From: Roseinatronobacter bogoriensis DSM 18756
GTDB lineage: Bacteria > Pseudomonadota > Alphaproteobacteria > Rhodobacterales > Rhodobacteraceae
NCBI RefSeq assembly: GCF_004366635.1
Contig: NZ_SORN01000001.1
Coordinates: 1-64,000 of the forward strand
DNA length: 64,000 nucleotides
Reading direction: 5' to 3'
Made by a program: the position numbers and the translations under genes
Notes under the pieces: generated by a model
Told to the model about the DNA's origin: nothing
What the model saw: only the letters and a program-made list of their open reading frames with translations
The model's database searches: none
Shown: positions 52,119 to 61,398 of the stretch, in pieces
How the letters are laid out: every line of letters begins with the position of its first letter
How positions within the stretch are numbered: the first letter of the stretch is position 1

Positions 52119-52980
52119 GTCATTCGGGGCCACGCGCGCGCTGCGCGAGGTGAGCTTCGATGTTGCCCCCGGCGAGCGTATCGCCCTTCTGGGCCATAAC
52201 GGCGCGGGCAAATCCACGCTGATGAAGATCGTGCTGGGCCTGATCCCTTATGACTCTGGCCGCGTCGAGGTGCTGGGTGCCTCCCCCGGCGACCGCGCAG
52301 CGCGCCGTCAGGTGGCCTATCTGCCCGAGAATGTGGCCTTTCACCCCGCCCTTACGGGGCTGGAGCAGATCCGCACCTATCTGCGCCTGCGCGGCGCGCC
52401 CGTGCGCGAGGCAATGGGCCTGCTGGAACGTGTGGGGCTGGCCGAGGCCGCGAAACGCCGCATTGGCACCTATTCCAAGGGGATGCGCCAGCGCGTGGGG
52501 CTGGCGCAGGCGCTGATCGGGCGGCCCCGCCTGCTGGTGCTGGATGAACCCACATCAGGGCTGGACCCGGTCTCGCGGCGGGAATTCTATGCCACGCTGG
52601 ACGGGCTGGCCGCCGAAGGGGCGTCTATCCTGCTGTCCAGCCATGCCCTGACCGAGGTCGAGGCCCGCACCGACCGCATCGTGATCCTGTCCAAGGGCGT
52701 GATGGTGGCCAATGCCGCTTTGGCCGAGTTGCGCCGCAAGGCGGCGTTGCCAATCCAGATGCAAGTGCGCGCTTCTGCAGCCGCTGCGGATCAGGTCGCC
52801 GCACGTTTGGGCGGGGCGCGTTTCAATGGGGCCACGGTCACGCTGTCCTGTGCGCCAGATCAGAAACTGGCGCGGTTGGGGCAGGTGACAGCCTTGGGCG
52901 ATATGATCGAGGATGTCGAGGTGATCCCCCCCAGCCTGGAAGACCTTTACACCCATTTCAGCAAGCAGGTGCAGCCATGA
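52087..52980 (+). CDS. nosF: NosF, ABC-type ATPase for N2O reductase maturation
   Basis: 297 residues from ATG 52087, which has GGAAGG upstream, inside the nosD 3' end. Walker A GHNGAGKST, Q-loop-region LPENVAFHPALTG, signature YSKGMRQRVG, Walker B LLVLDEPTSGLD and H-loop LSSHALTEVE. It energises the NosFYD complex that supports sulfide/copper delivery for CuZ. Overlaps nosY by 4 bp. Confidence 0.95.
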   Translation: MPNLTLSQLTKSFGATRALREVSFDVAPGERIALLGHNGAGKSTLMKIVLGLIPYDSGRVEVLGASPGDRAARRQVAYLPENVAFHPALTGLEQIRTYLRLRGAPVREAMGLLERVGLAEAAKRRIGTYSKGMRQRVGLAQALIGRPRLLVLDEPTSGLDPVSRREFYATLDGLAAEGASILLSSHALTEVEARTDRIVILSKGVMVANAALAELRRKAALPIQMQVRASAAAADQVAARLGGARFNGATVTLSCAPDQKLARLGQVTALGDMIEDVEVIPPSLEDLYTHFSKQVQP

Positions 52981-53798
52981 ACGCCATTCTTGCCATTTCT
53001 GCCGCCGAATTCCGCATCGCATTCCGTAACCGCTGGGTCGCGATTGCGATTGCCATGATGGCGGTTTTCTCGCTGGTGCTGGCAGGTGCAGGTAGTGCGC
53101 CCACAGGAACGCTGGGCGCGGACCGGCTGTCGGTGACGGTGGCCAGCCTGACCAGCCTTGCGGTCTATCTGGTGCCGTTGGTCGCGCTGCTGATGAGTTT
53201 CGATGCCATCGCAGGCGAGGTAGAGCGCGGCACGCTGCCCTTGATGCTGACCTATCCGCTGGGGCGGTTTGAAATCCTGCTGGGCAAGTTCATCGCGCAT
53301 CTTGTCATCCTGTCGCTGGCGGTCGCCATCGGCTACGGGCTGGCGGCGGGGGCTGCGATCTGGACAGACCCGCGCGCCAGCGCGGGCTTTCCGGCCATGT
53401 TTCGGCTGTTCTGGACCTCGCTTCTGCTGGGCGCGGCCTTTGTCGCTATCGGCTATGCAATCTCGGCCTTCGCGCGCCGCCCCGGTGCCGCTGCAGGGCT
53501 GGCGATTGCGCTGTGGCTGGTGATGATCGTGCTTTACGATCTGGGGCTTCTGGCCGCTGTCGTGGCCGATGATGGCGGGCGCTTCACTACCGAGTTTTTC
53601 CCCTGGCTGCTGGTGGGCAACCCTGCCGATGCCTTCCGCCTGTATAACCTGGCGGCGTCAGACGCGACGGCCGCTGCGGCTGGTATCGGTGCCGCCGCGC
53701 AGACCATTGCGCCGTCACATGCACTGGCGTCAATCCTGCTCTGGCCGCTGCTGGGCCTTGGGCTGGCTGTGCTGGCCTTCAGAAAGGTGACCCCATGA
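52977..53798 (+). CDS. nosY: NosY, ABC permease of the NosFYD complex
   Basis: 273 residues with six hydrophobic segments (WVAIAIAMMAVFSLVLAGAG, LAVYLVPLVALLMSFDAIAG, HLVILSLAVAIGYGLAAGAA and so on). EVERGTLPLMLTYPLGR is the conserved cytoplasmic loop of NosY/ABC-2 permeases. Works in the inner membrane with NosF and NosD. Coupled to both neighbours by ATGA overlaps. Confidence 0.93.
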   Translation: MNAILAISAAEFRIAFRNRWVAIAIAMMAVFSLVLAGAGSAPTGTLGADRLSVTVASLTSLAVYLVPLVALLMSFDAIAGEVERGTLPLMLTYPLGRFEILLGKFIAHLVILSLAVAIGYGLAAGAAIWTDPRASAGFPAMFRLFWTSLLLGAAFVAIGYAISAFARRPGAAAGLAIALWLVMIVLYDLGLLAAVVADDGGRFTTEFFPWLLVGNPADAFRLYNLAASDATAAAAGIGAAAQTIAPSHALASILLWPLLGLGLAVLAFRKVTP

Positions 53799-54373
53799 AA
53801 CATCCAATCCTGCTTTCCTGCGCGGTTCTCGCGCTTGCTGCCTGCCGCGAGGACAGCACCGCCGCGCTGCCTGCCCCCGTGACCATGACCGAAGAGGCGG
53901 TTGGCCATTTCTGCCAGATGGAGATGCTGGAACATCCCGGCCCCAAGGCGCAAGTGTTTCTGGACGGCCTGCCTTATCCGCTGTTCTTCTCTCAGGTGCG
54001 CGATGCCATCGCCTATGACCGGATGCCGGAACAAAGCCACATGATCGCGGCTATCTATGTCTCGGATATGGGGTGGTCGGGGGCAAGTTGGGACAACCCC
54101 GGCGCAGATAACTGGATACTTGCCAGTGCCGCCTATTACGTTGTGGGGTCGGATATGGTGGGGGGGATGGAAACCCCCGAACTGGTGCCCTTTGCCACAC
54201 GTGAGGGTGCGCAGGCCTTCATCACCCGCCATGGCGGCGAGGCGCTGCAACTGGATGGCATCACGGATGACATGGTGCTCGCCCCGGTCGAATTTGAATC
54301 CGATATCGGCATTGAGGATGATGGTGATTTCGAAGAACGCCTGCGCGCCCTGTCGCGCGGGCAGGAGGGGTGA
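53795..54373 (+). CDS. nosL: NosL, copper-binding lipoprotein
   Basis: 192 residues. Lipoprotein signal with lipobox LAAC (Cys17). VGHFCQMEMLEHPGPKAQVF holds the Cys/Met copper site of NosL. The two NosL-fold halves follow, with YVSDMGWSGASWDNPGADNW and ATREGAQAFITRHGGEAL. NosL is the copper chaperone that passes Cu(I) to NosD for NosZ. Anchored to a periplasm-facing membrane leaflet. Confidence 0.93.
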   Translation: MKHPILLSCAVLALAACREDSTAALPAPVTMTEEAVGHFCQMEMLEHPGPKAQVFLDGLPYPLFFSQVRDAIAYDRMPEQSHMIAAIYVSDMGWSGASWDNPGADNWILASAAYYVVGSDMVGGMETPELVPFATREGAQAFITRHGGEALQLDGITDDMVLAPVEFESDIGIEDDGDFEERLRALSRGQEG

Positions 54374-54375
54374 AC

Positions 54376-55305
54376 ATGACCTTGTCACGACGCCGGTTTC
54401 TGGTCATTTCTGCGGTAGCCTCTGCCTTGCCGGTGGCAGCGCTTGGGCAATCGGTGCATCACTGGCGTGGGGTGGCGTTGGGGGCGGATGCCTCGATCAC
54501 GCTGGCGCATCCGGACGCCCCCCGCATCGTGGCGATGGCCCGCGCCGAGATTGCACGTCTGGAAGATGTCTTCAGCCTGCACACGCCCGCATCGGCGCTG
54601 AACCGGCTGAATGCGGCTGGCAGGCTGGTCGCCCCACCGCCTGAACTTCTGGAATGCCTAAGCCACTGCGCAACGCTTCACCACGCCACAAATGGCCTGT
54701 TTGACCCCACGATTCAGCCGCTTTGGGCACTTTATGCGCACCACTTTGCGGAGACAACCAATGCGGCCCCGCCCGACGCCACCGCGCTAAAGTCTGTGCT
54801 GAAACATGTCGGGTTTGGAAAAATACGCCTTGATCCCAATGAGCTAAGGCTGAAATCCGGCATGGCGCTTAGCCTGAACGGGATCGCGCAGGGCTTTATC
54901 GCAGACAAGGTGGCCGCGCTGTTGCGCGCGCAGGGTTTGACTGATGTGCTGGTCAATACCGGCGAATTCTCAGCCCTTGGTCAGGCGCCGGACGGCCAGC
55001 CGTGGCAGATCGGGTTGCGGGCGGGGGATGACCTGCTGCCAGAACGGGCTGCCCTTCGGGATGCGGCGCTGTCAAGCTCTGCCGCGCAGGGCATCAGCTT
55101 TGACGGCGAAGGCCGGGTTGGTCATATCCTGAACCCTAAAACCGGGTTGCCCGCGCCCAAGCGGTGGAGGCTGGTCACTGTAACCGCCCCTCAGGCATGG
55201 CTTGCCGATGGTCTGAGCACGGCCTTTTGCCTGATGACCCCTGAGCGGATTGCACAAACGCTTCAGGCGTTTCCACAGGCGAGGATTGAACGACTGATCG
55301 GATAG
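54376..55305 (+). CDS. nosX: NosX, ApbE-type FAD:protein FMN transferase
   Basis: 309 residues from ATG 54376, preceded by AGGAGGGG at good spacing; GTG 54370 lies inside that motif. Twin-arginine signal (LSRRRFLVISAVASALPVAA). The ApbE domain has EIARLEDVFSLHTPASALNR, NGLFDPTIQPLW, GMALSLNGIAQGFIADKVA, DVLVNTGEF and AWLADGLSTAFCLM. It attaches FMN to a Thr of NosR in the periplasm. Last gene of the nos operon. Confidence 0.93.
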   Translation: MTLSRRRFLVISAVASALPVAALGQSVHHWRGVALGADASITLAHPDAPRIVAMARAEIARLEDVFSLHTPASALNRLNAAGRLVAPPPELLECLSHCATLHHATNGLFDPTIQPLWALYAHHFAETTNAAPPDATALKSVLKHVGFGKIRLDPNELRLKSGMALSLNGIAQGFIADKVAALLRAQGLTDVLVNTGEFSALGQAPDGQPWQIGLRAGDDLLPERAALRDAALSSSAAQGISFDGEGRVGHILNPKTGLPAPKRWRLVTVTAPQAWLADGLSTAFCLMTPERIAQTLQAFPQARIERLIG

Positions 55306-55879
55306 CTTTTGATCAGGTCAATTCCTTGCCATGCAAGGTCTTTTTCCTCTCACCATCTATGGTCATGAGGGCGCAGTCGAGACACGACAAGTTGGAACAG
55401 ATAACCGTGCGGTTGCAGTGTCATCATCCAGGCTATCGCCGCGATGAAAGGTGGTATCGGAAAGGGGATCGGGAAAACCACATCCCAGACCTGCGCACCT
55501 GACACATGAAACAACCCGCGCAACATTGTAGGGCCTGTTCACCAATGCGCATGGCCCGACACGACCCCCGCGCGACCCAGAACTCATCTTGCAGTCAAAC
55601 GTCTTGCCATCGAGCGACATCGGGCTGGAGGAGATGCAGACTGGTCGCGGTGATCCGTTCAGAATGCGCAGGGGCAAGATGACAACGCAGGACCGCCGCC
55701 CGGCATGTGGGGCGGGCCGACAGGCTATAGGCCAGAGGGTTGCAAGTCTTCGGCGGCCTCAATGGGGCGGCTGTCTTCACTCAGTCTTCAAAGCAAATCA
55801 GATTGCACCGTGCCATTCAACCGGCACCTGCCGGATCCCACGGGTATTTCGGCAGAAGGATAGCGAACAAGATGAAACG
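55306..55879. other. 570-bp region without a recognised gene
   Basis: Between convergent nosX and the anti-sigma gene. Frames of 60-140 codons overlap on both strands (for example 55363-55677 minus, 55589-56005 plus) without family signatures, good starts or consistent codon bias. Possibly decayed coding DNA. No clear terminator was found. Confidence 0.45.
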
Positions 55880-56683
55880 TCACTCCCGAACCGCTGCTGC
55901 GAGTGTTGTGATCTGGCCGACATCGACATCGCCGATAATCGAATAATCCAGCCCTGCATCTGTCCAATAGGCTATGCTGTCGGTGTCCATCCGCACAACG
56001 CGTAGCGGGTAATCTGCTTTATCTGGCGCATGTGGGGCAATAGATACTGTTACCCGCTCGCCCTGTTGGTCACGGAAATGAAAAATTGCAAGGGGACCGC
56101 CCTCGGCTGATACCAGCCTTGCGCTTTCGACCTCATAGCCCAATCGCCCCAGCTTCGGACTATCTATCTTGCGTTGCATTCGCTCCGAGATCCAATCCAG
56201 TGCAGTCTCCATTTCTTCTGGCTGGAACTCTGCCTCTTGCATGGACGCATATTGAAGCGCGTAATGACCGGTCACGGTTGCCGAAACAAATTGCGGATAG
56301 GCGGACCCACCAATCGACGCGGCAGAGTTATACAAGGCATTGCCCCCCCAACCGGCGGTAAATATCAGCACGCTTGCGGCGATCCGGCCAAGGGCCGGAC
56401 CCATCAGAAACGCACGACGCTTTCGCGCTTTCAACTTTGCGGTTAGTTCGCGTTCCAGCGCAGCAATACGCATATTTGCAGGCAGATCGTCCGCTGTCTG
56501 TGCCATTTGCCGGATCAGATTGTCATGGTGGCGCCAGCTTGCAGTTGCCGCGCGAGCGTCCGGATCGCGGGCAAGCCGCGCCTCGACCTCAGCCATTTTT
56601 TCGGGGGGAAGCGTTCCATCCACATAGGCCATCAGGTCATCATCCAGACCAAGATCCTGTTCGGTATTGGTGTCTTGTGTCAT
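55880..56683 (-). CDS. Anti-sigma factor
   Basis: 267 residues. The N-terminal cytoplasmic domain (LDDDLMAYVDGTLPPEKMAE, VEARLARDPDARA) is the fold that holds ECF sigma factors. One membrane helix lies at about 103-120 (GRIAASVLIFTAGWGGNALY), then a periplasmic domain. No HxxxCxxC zinc motif is present. ATG overlaps the sigma stop by one base, the standard pairing. It should keep the upstream sigma factor inactive until an envelope signal arrives. Confidence 0.85.
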   Translation of the reverse strand: MTQDTNTEQDLGLDDDLMAYVDGTLPPEKMAEVEARLARDPDARAATASWRHHDNLIRQMAQTADDLPANMRIAALERELTAKLKARKRRAFLMGPALGRIAASVLIFTAGWGGNALYNSAASIGGSAYPQFVSATVTGHYALQYASMQEAEFQPEEMETALDWISERMQRKIDSPKLGRLGYEVESARLVSAEGGPLAIFHFRDQQGERVTVSIAPHAPDKADYPLRVVRMDTDSIAYWTDAGLDYSIIGDVDVGQITTLAAAVRE

Positions 56684-57195
56684 CAGATGTTTCCTTTCCT
56701 GTTCAGAACGGTCAGCTTTCCTGCCGTGACGCCAGATACGATCTTGCGCAACGCTTCGCGCCCGCGCCCCAGACGTGACATGAAGGTGCCCAGCGGAACA
56801 TCGAGCGTGCGCGCCGCCTCGGCATAGGACATTTCGCGCAGTGCAATCAGGATGATGGGAAGCCGCTGCGCCTCTGGCAGTTGATCTAGCGCTTGCAACA
56901 CCTGCTTGAGTTCAAGCTGCACATGCTGATGATCCGGTACGACAGGTTCAGGCAGGTCCGGCGCGGCATCGCTGCGGGTTTTCGCACGGCGCAAGTCGCT
57001 GATATGCGTGTTGTGCATGATGCGAAACAACCAAGGGCGCAGATTTGTGCCGGGTTGCCAAGTATCTGCCTTGTCGATGGCTTTCATCAGCGTTTCCTGC
57101 ACCAGATCATCTGCCGCCGTCGGATCGCGGGTCAGAACCAGCGCATAGCGGCGCAGACTCGCCGTGTGCAACGTCACTTCAGCTTTCAGACTCAC
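56683..57195 (-). CDS. ECF-type RNA polymerase sigma factor
   Basis: 170 residues from GTG 57195, which has GGAGG seven bases upstream; the track's TTG at 57213 lies before this Shine-Dalgarno. Region 2 is YALVLTRDPTAADDLVQETL and WLFRIMHNTHISDLRR. Region 4 is LPEAQRLPIILIALREMSYA and RTLDVPLGTFMSRLGRGREA. No region 1.1 or 3, as usual for extracytoplasmic-function sigmas. Likely autoregulated and controlled by the downstream anti-sigma factor; its regulon is not evident. Confidence 0.9.
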   Translation of the reverse strand: MSLKAEVTLHTASLRRYALVLTRDPTAADDLVQETLMKAIDKADTWQPGTNLRPWLFRIMHNTHISDLRRAKTRSDAAPDLPEPVVPDHQHVQLELKQVLQALDQLPEAQRLPIILIALREMSYAEAARTLDVPLGTFMSRLGRGREALRKIVSGVTAGKLTVLNRKGNI

Positions 57196-57377
57196 GATAT
57201 GGCCTCCGATCAAGGTTTCTGCACATACGCATCACCGACCATTTTCATCCAAAAAAAATCACACCATTGCGCAAAACTCTTTCACAAGGTGCGGATTAAA
57301 TCGGCGCGGCCTGCGTTATTTCGGGTGAATTGCAGCGGGCAAATCTTGTCTGACTGCCACGTTACAGGAGGGCTGCC

Positions 57378-58376
57378 ATGGGCAATGATCTGATCATCCG
57401 GCCACAGGTTCCGGCGAAGAGGCCAGAGGTTTCACTACCCGGGCTGGTGTTCGGAACCAGACCTCGCGTCATCCTCAAGCGCAGCTTCTGGATGATGCTG
57501 ACATGTCTCGTACTCTATTTCGGGGTGATTGGTAATCTGATGCATCGTATCGATGCAGACCTCGAATTCACCCCGCCTAGCCCGGTAGAAGGGGGCAGCC
57601 ATGCCGTGAACATGGCCGAGGCGCTGATCACCCGCGAAGTGGTGACCCATCGCTGGACCGCAAATGACCCGTTTTTCTTTCCGACTGCGTTTCACGATAA
57701 TATGCCGAATTTTCAGCGCGGCATGATGCGCGCGATCAGCCGCTTCACGCTGGAGCTGGAAAACCAGATCGGGCGGCTGCGTGGCTCTTCTGCGATTGAC
57801 AGTGATCTGGAACGCGCAAGTGGCTTGCTGCAATTTCCCACCGATGTCTGGATGTTCGACTTTGATCAGTCCTTCTTGCCGATTCAGCCTGCCGACACAC
57901 AATATGAATCTGCCGCGCGTGCCCTGCGGGCTTATAACACGCGGGTTGCAATGGGTCTGGCGATCTTTGAAACCCGCGCAGATGCGCTTGCCCTGACCCT
58001 CGACCGGATGGCGAGCGAGTTGGGGTCCCGCGCCGCGATTGTCGATGAACATGTCAGCGGCGATGGTTTCATCATCGATATGGTGTCAGATGACATCTTC
58101 TACATGAACAAGGGCATGGCCTATGCGTCATATCTCTTGTTGCGCGAATTGGGGCGCGATTTCGAGGCTGTCATTTCGGCGCAGGGCTTGACGCGTGTCT
58201 GGCTTCAGGCGCTCGAAAGCCTGCGCGAAGCGTCCCAGCAACAACCTCTTGTTGTACTGAACAGCTCTGGTGCAAACAGCTTTCTGGCAAATCACCTGCA
58301 CTTGCAGGGCTTCTATCTGAAGCGCGCGATCCTGCAACTTGATGAGATATCGCGCGTTATAAGGGCGACACGGTAA
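57378..58376 (+). CDS. DUF2333 family protein
   Basis: 332 residues, ATG preceded by AGGAGG. One membrane helix at about 37-55 (SFWMMLTCLVLYFGVIGNLM), then a periplasmic domain of mixed helices. AVNMAEALITREVVTHRWTA, NDPFFFPTAFHDNMPNFQRG and SGANSFLANHLHLQGFYLKR match DUF2333 as I recall it. Function is unknown; DUF2333 proteins are widespread inner-membrane proteins. It is divergent from the sigma gene, so it could be a target of that sigma factor. Confidence 0.8.
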   Translation: MGNDLIIRPQVPAKRPEVSLPGLVFGTRPRVILKRSFWMMLTCLVLYFGVIGNLMHRIDADLEFTPPSPVEGGSHAVNMAEALITREVVTHRWTANDPFFFPTAFHDNMPNFQRGMMRAISRFTLELENQIGRLRGSSAIDSDLERASGLLQFPTDVWMFDFDQSFLPIQPADTQYESAARALRAYNTRVAMGLAIFETRADALALTLDRMASELGSRAAIVDEHVSGDGFIIDMVSDDIFYMNKGMAYASYLLLRELGRDFEAVISAQGLTRVWLQALESLREASQQQPLVVLNSSGANSFLANHLHLQGFYLKRAILQLDEISRVIRATR

Positions 58377-58405
58377 TTGTCGGCCTGAACTTGCCTCACC
58401 CTGAC

Positions 58406-58446
58406 ACGGCGCCTGGATGAGAGCTCATCCGAGCGCCGTTCTCTTT
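58406..58446 (+). terminator. Terminator after the DUF2333 gene
   Basis: ACGGCGC (58406-58412) pairs with GCGCCGT (58433-58439). An inner stem GGATGA/TCATCC has a GAGC loop, and a two-base bulge lies on each side between the stems. T-rich TTCTCTTT follows. Located 30 bp after the stop codon. Confidence 0.7.
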
Positions 58447-58773
58447 GCTGGAATACGGTATCTATGGACGTTTAGTCAGAATTGGGCCAGCCGCTGAAAC
58501 AAAATCTCCGATGACCGCTTTGAGCCTTTTGTGGATTGTGACCGGCGCGGAATCAAGGCCGAAGGCCGCCGCGACTCAAAGGGCCGCCCCCACGGCACGG
58601 CGATTTGGCTGCCACCAGCGCAACGATCTGTTCTTTCAGGGGCTTGGCCAGCATAAGCGCTACAGAGCAAGCCTTGGATCGCCGCACCGCGGCCGGACGC
58701 TACGCGACTTTGCGCCCGGCGTCGCTATGTCCGCAAAGTCCGCATAGCGCCCATGGCACTTCCCGCCCCCTTC
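58447..58773. other. Intergenic stretch, no gene recognised
   Basis: About 330 bp between convergent genes. No frame has a family signature. Several GC-rich patches (for example around 58680-58740) look like degraded coding sequence, perhaps transposon residue, but I could not identify the source. Confidence 0.4.
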
Positions 58774-59610
58774 TCATACCGCTCTTAACCCCCGAACCCA
58801 GTCGGCGGCTTCATGGGCATGCACTTCAGCCGCGCGAATATGCCCGTCAAAGCCCTGCGCCAGATCGCGGATAAGGCGTTTGGAGCGGATCAGCAAATAC
58901 ACTTCACCCGCGTAAACAGCCGCGCGGTGGTAACCAAACAGCGTCATGGGCGGGGCAAATCGTTTGCGGCCATCGAACAGATACATCCGAAACGACGGAT
59001 AAAGCTCGTCCACCGTCTGCGCGATGTAGTCCAGCTGCCTTTGTCGCACTGCAGCGGGCAATCCCTGCCAGACGCCACAGCCTGCGGCGAATATCTCGAA
59101 ACTTTGCAATGGCATGCACATTTCGATATCGGCCTCGGGCGCACGCGACAGGCGCAGGCGGCGCTGGGTCTGGGCGTGCAGACGGCGGCGTTCCTGCTCT
59201 GACTGCTGCGCCTGAAAGGCAATAACTTCAGATGTGCGCATCAGATCTGGCAGATGCGCAGGCACATACCGCATTTTCTGGCCCGTCGCTTCCTGATGCC
59301 AGCGTTCCATCGCGGTGCGGCTTTCGCTGTCCAGCGCGGCTTCAGTCTCGACACTATCGAGGGTCTGGGTCACAGCGCCAAAGTCTTCGCTCAATCCCAG
59401 CAGCCAATCGGTAGAGACCTGAAACTGCGCCGCAATCGCCAGCAGGGTTTCAGCACGCGGCAGGCGCGGGTCCGGCCCGGTCAGAAGCTGCGACAAGGCA
59501 GAACGGTCAATCCCAAGGCTTTCCGCAAATGCCGATTGCGTCATGCGACTCTGCGCCAGCAGTTGCGCCAACCGCCCCCGAAACAAGGCCGAAGCTTCAC
59601 GTTTGTTCAT
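58774..59610 (-). CDS. XRE-family transcriptional regulator with long C-terminal domain
   Basis: 278 residues. Helix-turn-helix at about 10-65 (LAQLLAQSRMTQSAFAESLG, IDRSALSQLLTGPDPRLPRA). A 200-residue effector domain follows: QKMRYVPAHLPDLMRTSEVI, an Arg-rich helix, MCMPLQSFEIFAAGCGVWQG, and RMYLFDGRKRFAPPMTLFGY. I do not know a named domain for it. It is divergent from the desaturase operon with 154 bp between, so it probably controls that operon. Confidence 0.8.
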   Translation of the reverse strand: MNKREASALFRGRLAQLLAQSRMTQSAFAESLGIDRSALSQLLTGPDPRLPRAETLLAIAAQFQVSTDWLLGLSEDFGAVTQTLDSVETEAALDSESRTAMERWHQEATGQKMRYVPAHLPDLMRTSEVIAFQAQQSEQERRRLHAQTQRRLRLSRAPEADIEMCMPLQSFEIFAAGCGVWQGLPAAVRQRQLDYIAQTVDELYPSFRMYLFDGRKRFAPPMTLFGYHRAAVYAGEVYLLIRSKRLIRDLAQGFDGHIRAAEVHAHEAADWVRGLRAV

Positions 59611-59764
59611 CCGCGTCCCAACTCAATAATGTAGACTTCAGTAAACATGAGTAATTCAAAACATCAATGCTTTATGAAAGTGAAGATAACACTCGCGTTG
59701 TCGCAGCGCGGCTTTGCAGGCACTCTCGGCGCAGATTTTAGTTTCTTGCCCAGAGGAGGACCGC

Positions 59765-60691
59765 GTGCAGCGCATAGAATGGCCGACAGTTGCGCTGATT
59801 ACAGGCTGTTACGGGGTCTGGACCCTTTGCGGCCTGTGGCTTTGGCCGGTGGCCCCGGTCAGCGCGCTGTGTATCATGGCGCTTATGACAGCACTACATT
59901 CTTCGCTGGTGCATGAGAACCTGCACGGCCACCCCACCCGCAACCGCCATGTGAACGAGGCACTTGTTACCCTGCCCTTGTCGCTGATCTACCCTTACCG
60001 GCGCTATCAGGCCACGCATCTGGCGCACCATCACGATGCACGGCTGACCGACCCGCTGGAAGACCCTGAAAGCTGGTACAAGGCCCGCTGGCAGCATGCC
60101 CGAATGCCGCGCCCACTCCAACGCCTGCTGGTCGCCAATAACACGCTGCTGGGGCGCATGCTGCTTGGGCCAGTGCTAGGGGCTTTCGGCTTTCTTATAG
60201 GCGAAGCGCAACTTATCTTGTGCAATGCGCGCGGCGTGCGGCGGGCATGGGCGTTGCATCTGGCCAGCCTTGTGCCTGTTCTGGCGCTTATCTGGGGCTT
60301 TGGCATACCGCTTTGGCTATACTTGCTTGCAGTTGTCTGGCCCGCGCTGGCGCTAATCTCGATCCGTACCTTTGCAGAGCATCGCTGGCATGACGCGCCG
60401 GAAGGGCGCACGATCATTGTCGAACGCTCTCCGCTTGCATGGCTGTTTCTGTACAACAACCTGCATATCGTTCATCATCAGGTACCATCAGCGCCTTGGT
60501 ACAAGCTGCCGCGCCTCTATGCGGAACGCCGCGCGCATTGGCAGGCCGTGAATCATGGCTATGTTTACCGCAATTACTGGCAGTTGTTCCGCGACTATGC
60601 CCTGCGCCCGAAGGAACCCGTTGTGCACCCCGTCTTGCAGCAACACCCAGCCGCACCCGCGCTTGATCCTTCGGGCAAACAGGCCGCATGA
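59765..60691 (+). CDS. Membrane fatty acid desaturase
   Basis: 308 residues from GTG 59765, which has AGGAGG five bases upstream; the frame from 59714 starts before this signal. The three His boxes of integral-membrane di-iron desaturases are present: HSSLVHENLHGH, THLAHHHD and NLHIVHHQ. Membrane segments include TVALITGCYGVWTLCGLWLW and LHLASLVPVLALIWGFGIPL. It would introduce a double bond or hydroxyl into an acyl or related chain using O2. Overlaps the PhnD-like gene by 4 bp, an unusual pairing. Confidence 0.85.
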   Translation: MQRIEWPTVALITGCYGVWTLCGLWLWPVAPVSALCIMALMTALHSSLVHENLHGHPTRNRHVNEALVTLPLSLIYPYRRYQATHLAHHHDARLTDPLEDPESWYKARWQHARMPRPLQRLLVANNTLLGRMLLGPVLGAFGFLIGEAQLILCNARGVRRAWALHLASLVPVLALIWGFGIPLWLYLLAVVWPALALISIRTFAEHRWHDAPEGRTIIVERSPLAWLFLYNNLHIVHHQVPSAPWYKLPRLYAERRAHWQAVNHGYVYRNYWQLFRDYALRPKEPVVHPVLQQHPAAPALDPSGKQAA

Positions 60692-61383
60692 AAATGCAAG
60701 CGGCCCTGCCCATGTATGACTGGCCCGAATTGCGCGATCAGGTCGATGCGTTTTATGCAAACCTGCGCGGTCTTGTGCCCGATCTGCCCGAAATCCTCAC
60801 CCGCGTGGAAACAGAGGAACAGATGCACGCGCTGTGGCGCGCGCCCGACTTGGTGCTGGCGCAAAGCTGTTGGGGGCCGATGCAATCCGGTCTTGGCGCA
60901 TATGTGCATGTGCTGGCCCAACCCCGCTATGATGATGTGCCGGGCGGGCGGGGCAGCCATTACCGCTCTGCGCTGGTCATGCGCGCAGGCCAGTCTTGCG
61001 CCGCCCCCCTGTCTGATGGGGCCTGCCTGCCGCAAGGGCTGGCGCAGCTGCGCCCTGCAATCAACGCGCCGGACTCGATGTCCGGCTGCCTTGCCCTGAT
61101 GCAGGATATGCACGCGCCCGATCTGACCCAGCGCGCGCTTGTGACCGGCAGCCACCGCGCCTCTATCAAGGCCGTGGCCGAAGGCAGGGCCGATTTCGCT
61201 GCAATTGACTGCCGGTCTTGGGCCTATGCGTTGTCCCATGAACCCGCCGCCCGAACGCTGACTGTCACGGGCTGGACAGCCCTGCGCCCCGGCCTGCCTT
61301 TCATCACATCGCGCCACACGCCTGTCGCGTTGCGCGCCCGGCTCGCTCAGGCGTTGGTCCAGCTTGGCGCAGCCCCCGCCTGA
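60688..61383 (+). CDS. PhnD-like periplasmic-binding-protein fold without a signal peptide
   Basis: 231 residues. AALPMYDWPELRDQVDAFYA, LAQSCWGPMQSGL, INAPDSMSGCLALMQDM, VTGSHRASIKAVAEGRADFA and AIDCRSWAYA are the landmarks of PhnD-type (phosphonate) binding proteins of type II fold. There is no N-terminal signal, so it should be cytoplasmic, and no permease or ATPase gene is adjacent. It may be a ligand-binding or enzymatic derivative. Sits between the desaturase and the dehydrogenase genes, coupled to the former. Confidence 0.8.
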   Translation: MKMQAALPMYDWPELRDQVDAFYANLRGLVPDLPEILTRVETEEQMHALWRAPDLVLAQSCWGPMQSGLGAYVHVLAQPRYDDVPGGRGSHYRSALVMRAGQSCAAPLSDGACLPQGLAQLRPAINAPDSMSGCLALMQDMHAPDLTQRALVTGSHRASIKAVAEGRADFAAIDCRSWAYALSHEPAARTLTVTGWTALRPGLPFITSRHTPVALRARLAQALVQLGAAPA

Positions 61384-61398
61384 TCGAAAGGAGTGACC

